Assembly: GCA_040220455.1 (NCBI GenBank)
Contig: JAVJUS010000046.1
Span: forward strand, 1 to 5,901
Direction: 5' to 3'
Source: JAVJUS01 sp040220455
GTDB taxonomy: Bacteria; Pseudomonadota; Alphaproteobacteria; DSM-16000; Inquilinaceae
DNA length: 5,901 bases
Shown: positions 1 through 4,811 of the stretch, in pieces
Numbering within the stretch: the first letter of the stretch is position 1
Layout of the letters: each line of letters opens with the position of its first letter
Position numbers and translations under genes: made by a program
The notes under the pieces: model-generated
What the model saw: the letters and a program-made list of their open reading frames with translations, nothing else
What the model was told of the DNA's origin: nothing
The model's database searches: none

Positions 1-128
1 CCGAGGGCCGCATCATCGCCGGCGATCCCAACGAGGTGGTGGAGGTGGCTGACGAATGGACCTTCGCCCGCGACACCCGCTCGAGCGATCCCAACTGGGC
101 CCTGGTCGCCACCCGCAGCCCGGCCTGA
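1..128 (+). CDS. Tim44-like domain protein, C-terminal end (partial)
   Basis: Only the last 41 codons are in the window; the gene begins upstream. Read from base 3, the frame gives EGRIIAGDPNEVVEV, then a block containing DEWTFARDTRS, then DPNWALVATRSPA and a TGA stop at 126-128. The pattern of a G-D-P-N turn, a V-E-V strand, W-T-F-x-R-D and D-P-N-W-x-L-V-A-T is the usual C-terminus of alphaproteobacterial Tim44-like (TimA) proteins. These are membrane-anchored relatives of the mitochondrial import motor subunit Tim44, with a fold of the NTF2-like type. The gene converges on the caspase operon, with 74 bases between the two stop codons, so it is probably a separate transcription unit with no functional link. 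Family assignment is by recognition of the motif only; the N-terminal membrane segment cannot be seen here. Confidence 0.82.
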   Translation, partial: EGRIIAGDPNEVVEVADEWTFARDTRSSDPNWALVATRSPA

Positions 129-141
129 GCCGGCGGTGCCC

Positions 142-171
142 GGTGCGGGAGTGTGCGCGGGGTCCCGCATC
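142..171. terminator. Inverted repeat between convergent genes, possible bidirectional terminator
   Basis: Arms TGCGGGA (144-150) and TCCCGCA (163-169) are perfect complements around a 12-base loop. The stem extends to 9 pairs (142-150 with 163-171) if one G-U pair is allowed. It sits between the stop of the Tim44-like gene and the stop of the caspase gene, where a shared terminator is expected. Neither side has a U-tract, so it is not a canonical intrinsic terminator. It may simply be a stabilising 3' hairpin, or a chance repeat in GC-rich DNA. Confidence 0.35.
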
Positions 172-202
172 TGCATGCCCGCCTTTCTGCGGTTGCAAAC
201 GA

Positions 203-1141
203 TCATCGCCGGGGCCGCGGGCGGGCGGGGGGCCGGGCCCCGGGCCGGGGCCCCCCCGCCGCGCCGAACAGGACCGGATCGGGGCCCTCGAGCGGCCGGA
301 CATCGGGGCGATGCCGGGCGCCGGCCTCATGGCGCACCTGGTCGACCACGTAGCGGCGCAGCTCCGAGCGGCGGATGGCGCCGTCGCGGTCGAGATCGGC
401 CGCGCCGCGCAGGCCGTGGCCCAGCACGTAGCTCAGCGCGCCGCGCCAGCCCTCGCCCTCGAAGAGGAGCTCCGGGATGACCTGGTGCTCGAGCGCCGCC
501 AGCACCCGGGTCACGTGCGGCAGCGGCGCGTCCGGATCCTCAGCCGGCAGGTCGGGGATATCGTCGGCCGAGACGTCGTAGGTGCCCCCCCAGCGCGTCC
601 TCAGCGTTCGGTCGAGGCCGCCCGAGTGGCAGGTGTCGGCGATGAACACGATGTCGACCGCCTTGGCGGCGGCCTGCTGCCACCAGCCGTAGAACTCGTT
701 GTCGAGGATGAGGCTGTGGCTGTCCTCGGGGTCGAAGTCGCCGAGCATGAAGATCTCGTCCAGGCCGTCGTCCTCCTCGCCGGGACGGGCCTCGGCGAGC
801 TGGCCACCATGGCCGGCGAAGAAGACGACGATCGTGTCGCCGGCCGCGGCGTCGGCGATCAGGCGGTCCCAGGCCGCGAACACGGTCGGGCGGGAGGCCC
901 GGTCGTCGAGCAGAAGCTCGATCGGCGCCACGTCGAGCGACTCGAGTGCGCCGGCGATATCCCGGGCGTCGGCGACGGCGCCCTTCAGATCGTTGAGCGC
1001 CGTCGAGTCCGAATAGTCGTCGACGCCGACGACGAGGGCGCTGGTCCCGGCGGCCGCCGGCGCCGCGGCGAGGCCGAGGGCGAGGGCGCCGGCGGCGAGG
1101 CTCGTGCACAAATCCGCGATCGGTGATCTCGGCAGGGCCAT
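203..1141 (-). CDS. Exported metacaspase-like (C14) protease with EF-hand loop
   Basis: A 312-residue caspase-family cysteine protease. Residues 1-31 form a signal peptide (hydrophobic run about 15-27, Ala-x-Ala before about residue 32), so it should act outside the cytoplasm. The catalytic domain follows: first strand ALVVGVDDY (35-43), histidine motif VFFAGHGGQ with His111, acidic segment DDGLDE (124-129) and cysteine motif IADTCHSGG with Cys171. Asp169 and the acidic segment match the basic-residue (Arg/Lys) pocket of metacaspases, so cleavage after Arg or Lys is likely rather than after Asp. Residues 249-260 (DLDRDGAIRRSE) are a textbook EF-hand calcium loop. Cys171 is the only cysteine in the mature chain. 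The tail after about residue 293 is Pro/Arg/Gly-rich and probably disordered. The start was chosen at the ATG with AGGAGG eight bases upstream and the signal peptide; an in-frame opening far upstream is a shadow of the OmpA gene. It is the last gene of the operon. Its substrate is unknown. Confidence 0.9.
   Translation of the reverse strand: MALPRSPIADLCTSLAAGALALGLAAAPAAAGTSALVVGVDDYSDSTALNDLKGAVADARDIAGALESLDVAPIELLLDDRASRPTVFAAWDRLIADAAAGDTIVVFFAGHGGQLAEARPGEEDDGLDEIFMLGDFDPEDSHSLILDNEFYGWWQQAAAKAVDIVFIADTCHSGGLDRTLRTRWGGTYDVSADDIPDLPAEDPDAPLPHVTRVLAALEHQVIPELLFEGEGWRGALSYVLGHGLRGAADLDRDGAIRRSELRRYVVDQVRHEAGARHRPDVRPLEGPDPVLFGAAGGPRPGARPPARPRPRR
224..260. repeat. Very GC-rich inverted repeat in the caspase 3' end
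   Basis: GGCGGGGGG (224-232) is perfectly complementary to CCCCCCGCC (252-260), giving a nine-pair all-GC stem. The 19-base centre is itself made of GGGCC/CCGGG blocks that can fold further. It lies within the last 20 codons of the caspase gene and encodes the Pro/Arg tail. It could protect the transcript 3' end or slow polymerase, but no U-tract follows. The G6 and C7 runs (227-232, 251-257) are also places where sequencing or replication slippage could occur. Confidence 0.5.
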
Positions 1142-1149
1142 GGTCGATG

Positions 1150-1159
1150 CCTCCTTCTC
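1150..1159 (-). promoter_or_regulatory. Ribosome binding site of the caspase gene
   Basis: The minus strand reads GAGAAGGAGG here, with the AGGAGG core eight bases before the ATG at 1141. This near-perfect Shine-Dalgarno fixes the start at the signal peptide methionine. The same GAGAAGGAG string precedes the OmpA gene. Confidence 0.85.
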
Positions 1160-1176
1160 GCGGGCGCCCGCCCGGC

Positions 1177-2166
1177 TCATCGCGCCTCGCAGGGCGACGG
1201 GCGATCGGCGGCGGCGGGGTCGAAGACCCAGTCGACCCGGCGATTGATCTGGCGGATCTGGTCCGGGGTCAGGTAGCCGGCATCCTCGTCCGCCTCGGTG
1301 ATCTCGGGCGCGTGTTCGCCGAGCGGCCGGGCGATGATCTCGACCTCCCGGTCGAGCGCGCGATCGAGATAGGCCTCGACCGCCGCGGCGCGCCGGCGCG
1401 ACAGGGCACAGTTGTAGGCGGCCGGCCCGGTCCGGTCGGTGTGGCCCTCGAGGATCACCGGGCCGGCGGCGCCGCGGGCGCGGATCGCGTCGACCAGGTC
1501 GGCGATCGCCGCCTGCCCCTTGGGGGTCATGGTGGTCGAATCGAACTCGAACTCGATCGGCACCGGGACCCGGCCCATCCCCACGCCGCGGATCGAGGCG
1601 GCGACCAGGCCGGCGGGGCTGCCGTCGCGGCTGCGGGTCGTCGGCACATAGGTCGGCGCCAGGGCCCAGGCGCGCTGGGCCCGCTCGTGGATGCCGCGGA
1701 TCACCGCCGCGTCGGGCGCGCGCGGCGTCGCCGCGGCGTTGTCGATGACGTCGAGCGCCTCCTGGTAGTGCCGCACCGCCACCGTCCAGTCGCGGCTCTC
1801 GTAGGCGAGATCGCCGCGCAGCGCCAGGGCCTGCCAGGGCCGGGCGTAGCGCTCCAGGGCCCGGTCGAGCCGGCCGGCGACCTCCGCCGGCGGCATGCCG
1901 GCCTCGAGCGCCTGCTGGCCCTGGGCGACGGTGAGCAGGGCGATGCGGGTGCCGATCGCTTCCGTCCACGCCGCACCGCAGCGCCCGTCGGCGATCTGGT
2001 CGGAGAGCCGGACCAGCGCGGCGCGGTCGCCCTCGGCGAACCGGGCCGCGACCGCGGCCTCGAGGCCGGCGCAGTCGGACGCGTCCGGTTCCGGCTCCTG
2101 GGCCGCGACCGGCAGCGCGCCGAACGCGATCGCGAGCAGCGCCAGGGCGAGCAAGCGGACGGGCAT
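1177..2166 (-). CDS. Exported TPR-OmpA family protein, predicted peptidoglycan binder
   Basis: A 329-residue protein. Residues 1-22 are a signal peptide (LLALALLAIAFGALPVAA, cleavage near Gln23). No lipobox cysteine is present, so it is predicted soluble in the periplasm rather than a lipoprotein. Residues about 96-143 are helical, with one TPR-like repeat around WQALALRGDLAYESRDW to HYQEALDVID. Residues about 202-316 are an OmpA C-terminal domain: strand IEFEFDS (204-210), GHTDRTG (241-247), YNCALSRRRA (251-260) and RRVDWVF (309-315). Asp244 and Arg259 sit 15 residues apart, matching the two residues that hold diaminopimelate in OmpA domains, so cell-wall binding looks intact. Cysteines 32, 63, 253 and 326 could form two disulfides. 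There is no beta-barrel. The next gene, 35 bases downstream, is the caspase. OmpA-type proteins near secreted caspases suggest the cell wall as an anchor, but direct contact is inferred. Confidence 0.88.
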   Translation of the reverse strand: MPVRLLALALLAIAFGALPVAAQEPEPDASDCAGLEAAVAARFAEGDRAALVRLSDQIADGRCGAAWTEAIGTRIALLTVAQGQQALEAGMPPAEVAGRLDRALERYARPWQALALRGDLAYESRDWTVAVRHYQEALDVIDNAAATPRAPDAAVIRGIHERAQRAWALAPTYVPTTRSRDGSPAGLVAASIRGVGMGRVPVPIEFEFDSTTMTPKGQAAIADLVDAIRARGAAGPVILEGHTDRTGPAAYNCALSRRRAAAVEAYLDRALDREVEIIARPLGEHAPEITEADEDAGYLTPDQIRQINRRVDWVFDPAAADRPSPCEAR

Positions 2167-2171
2167 GGTCG

Positions 2172-2181
2172 TCTCCTTCTC
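2172..2181 (-). promoter_or_regulatory. Ribosome binding site of the OmpA-family gene
   Basis: The minus strand reads GAGAAGGAGA, five to six bases before the ATG at 2166. It lies in a 44-base gap, the longest in the operon. It shares nine identical bases with the caspase RBS, suggesting that the last two genes are both translated independently and well. Confidence 0.8.
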
Positions 2182-2210
2182 TTGCGCTCGGGGGCCGGTC
2201 GCGCGCCGCC

Positions 2211-3056
2211 TCACTCGAAGACGAGCAGGCAGTAGCGTGGCGGCTCGCCGAGGGTGAGCGCGCTCTCGTCGAGCACGCCCACCTCGTCTTCGAAAGCCTT
2301 CGCCACGGCCTCGCCCCGGGGGCCCCGGACCCGGGCGAGCCAGTGCCGGAGCGCGGCCGGCTCGCCCGGCGGCGCGGCCGCGGCGGCGACCAGGTGCAGC
2401 CGGCTGCCGGGCGCGACCGGGAACCGGTCCCGGCTGACGGGCGCGATGCCGGCCGGTGTCTCGAGGAAGGCCCAGATCGGCAGCGAGGGCGTGGCCGGTG
2501 GCTCGAGGGCGAGCATCGCCTCGCCGGGGACGGTCCAGCGGCCGGGCGCGAGCGGGACCGCCACCGGCATCGCCGCACGGGTGGGCGGCAGCGCCGGATC
2601 GGCGAGCACCGGCTCGACCGGGCAGGCGGCGCTGCCGGCCTCGGTCCGGCGGACCGCGAGGGTGACGATCGCCAGCGCCTCGCGGGTCCCGTCGGGCGCG
2701 GGTCCGGCGGGCGCCCAGGTGACCGGCGGGCGGCCCTCGGTCATCGCCTCGACGAGCTCGGCGACGGCGGCGCGCCGCGCCGCGCGATGGCCGTCGGGGC
2801 CGAGCAGGCCGAGGGTGAACGCGAGGCCGCGCGCGCGGTAGCGCTCGAGACTGCGGGCGAGCCGGTTGAGCGTCAGGAGGTTCGCCAGGCCGGCCGGGGT
2901 CGCGGCGTCGGTGGTCAGGCGCGCGCTGCCGGCAGCGAAGCGCAGCGCGTAGGGCGGCGCGGTCTCGCTCGCCGCGGCGGGCGGCGCCGCCACGCCCAGC
3001 GCGGCGGCGACCAGGAGCGCGAGCGCCGGCGTCCGGGCTCTCAGGCGCTTCGGCAT
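2211..3056 (-). CDS. Exported protein, degenerate OmpA-like N-half and possible DUF4384-like C-half
   Basis: A 281-residue protein. Residues 1-30 are a signal peptide (KRLRAR start, then an Ala/Leu/Val core to PPAAAS). Residues 36-105 follow the OmpA-domain order: strand ALRFAAGSARLT (37-48), a helix, a strand LAFTLGLLGPDG (78-89), then RAARRAAVAELVEAM (91-105), like the RA-rich helix of OmpA. The loop that carries N and LS in true OmpA domains is missing, so wall binding is doubtful. From about residue 160 the chain is rich in short strands (GEAMLALEP, PIWAFLETPAG, GSRLHLVAAAA, RYCLLVFE), which resembles DUF4384-type domains often encoded beside bacterial caspases; this is a weak match. Cys145 and Cys276 may pair. 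The start at 3056 has GGAGGG upstream and overlaps the preceding gene by 16 bases, so translation is probably coupled. Product existence is well supported; function is not. Confidence 0.78.
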   Translation of the reverse strand: MPKRLRARTPALALLVAAALGVAAPPAAASETAPPYALRFAAGSARLTTDAATPAGLANLLTLNRLARSLERYRARGLAFTLGLLGPDGHRAARRAAVAELVEAMTEGRPPVTWAPAGPAPDGTREALAIVTLAVRRTEAGSAACPVEPVLADPALPPTRAAMPVAVPLAPGRWTVPGEAMLALEPPATPSLPIWAFLETPAGIAPVSRDRFPVAPGSRLHLVAAAAAPPGEPAALRHWLARVRGPRGEAVAKAFEDEVGVLDESALTLGEPPRYCLLVFE

Positions 3057-4354
3057 GGCGCGTCGCCCTCCACGCTCTCGAAGAAGTAGGCCAGCGTGCC
3101 CGGCATGCGGGCGACCAGGCGGTTGAGCGCGGCGTTGAGCCGCTCCTCGTCCGGCACGCGAGCGAGATGGTCGGCCAGCGCGGTGCGCAGCCGCTCGCCG
3201 TCGATCGGCCGGCCACGCCGGGCGACCACGAGCAGCAGCTCGTCGCCGGGCGGCGCGGCGATCGGGATGCGGTAGCCGAACTCCAGCGCGGCGCCGGCGC
3301 GGCCCTGCAGCGCCTCGCCGGTGAAGACCTTGAGGCCGCCGCTCTGCGAGACGGCGACCAGGGCGTGGTGGTAGGCGTCGAACAGCCAGGCGGCGAGCGG
3401 GGCGGGATCGGCGATGCGGACCTTGACCAGGAGCCACTCGTCGACCGGGTGGGCGGCGCCGTCGGTCGGGGCGCGGCAGGGCGGCTGGACGGTCAGGTCG
3501 GCCGCCGCGCGCGCCGGGGTGGCGAGCGACGCGCCCTCGACGGTGACCGGGGCGAAGGCGAGGTCCAGGGGCGCGTCGCGCAGGCCCTGCCAGGCGGCAT
3601 GGCCAATGCTCGCCGCGCCGGCGAGGAACAGGACGAGCGCGGCGGCGGCGCCGAGCCGCCGCGCCGCGGCGCGGCGCGGTCCGGGCGCGATCGCCGTCGC
3701 GCCCAGATGCGCCGTGGCCTCGGCGAGGTCGGCGACGGGCACGACCGTGACGCCGGCCTCGGTGGCCAGCCGGTCGATCCGCTCGGCGAACGCCTCGGCG
3801 ACCGGCGCGCCGTCCTCGGTCAGCGCCGGCACGAAGAACAGGTCGGGCAGCGCCGCGCGGCCGCCGTCCTGGCGGCACAGCCGGGCGACCAGGTCGAACT
3901 TGGCGGCGAGGCCGCCGACCGGCGCGACCCGCGGCGCGCCGTCGGGCGCGCCGGTCAGCTCCAGCGCGCCGGTGGCGATGACGCCGCGGGGGCGGGCCTG
4001 CGCCTGGTAGAGCGCCATGCCGAGCGCCAGGCCGAGCTCGGCGCTGCGGCTGTTCTCCGCCCCGAGGCCGGTGACCTCGGCGGCATTGACCACGGTCGTC
4101 GTGAAGGGCAGGCGCTGGCCCGGGGTGAGCGCCCCGAGCCAGCCCGGCCGCCGGGTCAGGCCGAGCGCGGAGAGCGCGCCCAGGCCGGCCTGGCCGGCGG
4201 GATAGAGGGCGACATCGTCGAGCTCGGCGATCTCCGGCAGCAGGCCGGGCGCCGCGGCGGCCCGGCGCGGCTCGAGGCGCAGCCGCGCCAGCACGCCGTC
4301 GCCGCGCGCGCCGACCATGGGGACATGGACATCGCGGGGCCCGAGCTCGGCCAT
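3041..4354 (-). CDS. Membrane protein with stand-alone Lon/S16-type protease domain
   Basis: A 437-residue protein. Residues about 60-218 resemble the proteolytic domain of Lon. SRSAELGLALGMAL (102-115) matches the catalytic serine segment, with Ser104 as likely nucleophile. IATGALELTG (126-135) is followed by RVAPVGGLAAKFDLVARL (142-159), in which Lys152 aligns with the Lon catalytic lysine. The 48-residue Ser-Lys distance is near that of Lon (43). No AAA+ ATPase or Lon N-domain is present. Residues about 234-254 form one transmembrane helix preceded by RRAAARR, so the protease should face the cytosol and the C-terminus the periplasm. The exported part (about 255-437) has strands such as EWLLVKVRI, LAAWLFDAY and DELLLVVARRG, compatible with a DUF4384-like fold, and cysteines 293 and 434. 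An upstream in-frame ATG at 4477 is less likely: the chosen ATG has AGGAGG five bases before it, and the 13-base gap to the previous stop fits an operon. It could be an inactive Lon-fold sensor. Confidence 0.82.
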   Translation of the reverse strand: MAELGPRDVHVPMVGARGDGVLARLRLEPRRAAAAPGLLPEIAELDDVALYPAGQAGLGALSALGLTRRPGWLGALTPGQRLPFTTTVVNAAEVTGLGAENSRSAELGLALGMALYQAQARPRGVIATGALELTGAPDGAPRVAPVGGLAAKFDLVARLCRQDGGRAALPDLFFVPALTEDGAPVAEAFAERIDRLATEAGVTVVPVADLAEATAHLGATAIAPGPRRAAARRLGAAAALVLFLAGAASIGHAAWQGLRDAPLDLAFAPVTVEGASLATPARAAADLTVQPPCRAPTDGAAHPVDEWLLVKVRIADPAPLAAWLFDAYHHALVAVSQSGGLKVFTGEALQGRAGAALEFGYRIPIAAPPGDELLLVVARRGRPIDGERLRTALADHLARVPDEERLNAALNRLVARMPGTLAYFFESVEGDAPCRSA

Positions 4355-4359
4355 CGGCC

Positions 4360-4370
4360 CCTCCTCCTCA
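4360..4370 (-). promoter_or_regulatory. Ribosome binding site of the Lon-like gene, overlapping the preceding stop
   Basis: The minus strand reads TGAGGAGGAGG, so the stop codon of the small upstream gene (4368-4370) runs directly into a double Shine-Dalgarno ending five bases before the ATG at 4354. This arrangement supports termination-coupled translation and decides the start against the longer upstream option. Confidence 0.85.
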
Positions 4371-4811
4371 GTCGTCGCCGGCCCCGGCCGGCGTGCGCAG
4401 CACGATCCGGAAGGCGGCGAGGGCGTGCCAGACCTCGGCGGCATTGCGCAGCAGGCAGCGCCCGGTGCCCTTGGCATCGAAGGCGAAGCCCTGGCGCACC
4501 ACGCCGTCGTCGCTGACCAGCAGCGCCTTGCGCCGGGCCAGGTGCTGGCGCGCGAAGTAGCCCCGGCTGACGATCTCGAGCCAGAGCTCGTCGTCCTCCT
4601 CGCGCGCCAGCACCGAGACCAGGTGGCGAGTGTCCTCGACCCCCGCCGCCGGGAACCGCACCGCGCCCTGGGCCGCCGCCAGCAGGGTGACGGTCAGGCA
4701 ATCGAGCGGCGCCTCGGCGGCGGGCTCGGCCGGTTCCGCGGCCGCGAGCACGGTCGACAGGGTGTGGGCGAAGCTCGCCCAGTCGGGCGCGGCGGGGCTT
4801 GTGTCGATCAT
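4368..4811 (-). CDS. Small cytosolic protein, possible chaperone or adaptor (TY-Chap/YbjN-like?)
   Basis: A 147-residue acidic protein without signal peptide or membrane segment. It begins with a helix around DWASFAHTLSTVL (10-22), followed by a Glu/Ala/Pro-rich linker. Strand-like segments come next: LDCLTVTLL, AVRFPAAG, RHLVSVLAREEDDELWLEIVS (in part) and GFAFDA, with a helix at YFARQHLARRKALL and another at NAAEVWHALAAFRIVL near the end. The plan of a helix, a beta-sheet containing a V-R-F strand, a LEIVS-type strand and a final helix recalls the type III secretion chaperone/YbjN-like peptide-binding fold, but no motif is diagnostic and the call is tentative. Its ATG overlaps the stop of the upstream gene (ATGA at 4808-4811). 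The gene lies directly before the Lon-like gene, so it may bind either neighbour. Its reading frame is well supported by position, coupling and GC3; its function is not known. Confidence 0.72.
   Translation of the reverse strand: MIDTSPAAPDWASFAHTLSTVLAAAEPAEPAAEAPLDCLTVTLLAAAQGAVRFPAAGVEDTRHLVSVLAREEDDELWLEIVSRGYFARQHLARRKALLVSDDGVVRQGFAFDAKGTGRCLLRNAAEVWHALAAFRIVLRTPAGAGDD

Noticed and set aside
172..202. Second small hairpin CCGC-CTTTCTG-CGG after the convergent stops
   Set aside because: The stem is only about four pairs and has no U-tract, so it is expected by chance in this composition.
56..1126. Long + strand open frame opposite the caspase gene
   Set aside because: Low-complexity Arg/Gly/Val/Glu-rich translation with no domain; a typical antisense shadow in DNA with very high GC3. 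The minus strand has clear catalytic motifs and a ribosome site.
1142..2578. In-frame N-terminal extension of the caspase into the OmpA gene and beyond
   Set aside because: The extension is Arg/Pro-rich out-of-frame translation of the OmpA gene. The signal peptide and AGGAGG at 1141 fix the true start.
3057..3878. In-frame N-terminal extension of the 281-residue exported protein
   Set aside because: It is a shadow of the Lon-like gene. The signal peptide and GGAGGG before 3056 give a better start.
3167..4516. 449-codon + strand open frame opposite the Lon-like gene
   Set aside because: Composition is Arg/Gly/Ala/Gln-rich and repetitive, with no ribosome site, and it runs across the junction of two well-supported minus-strand genes.
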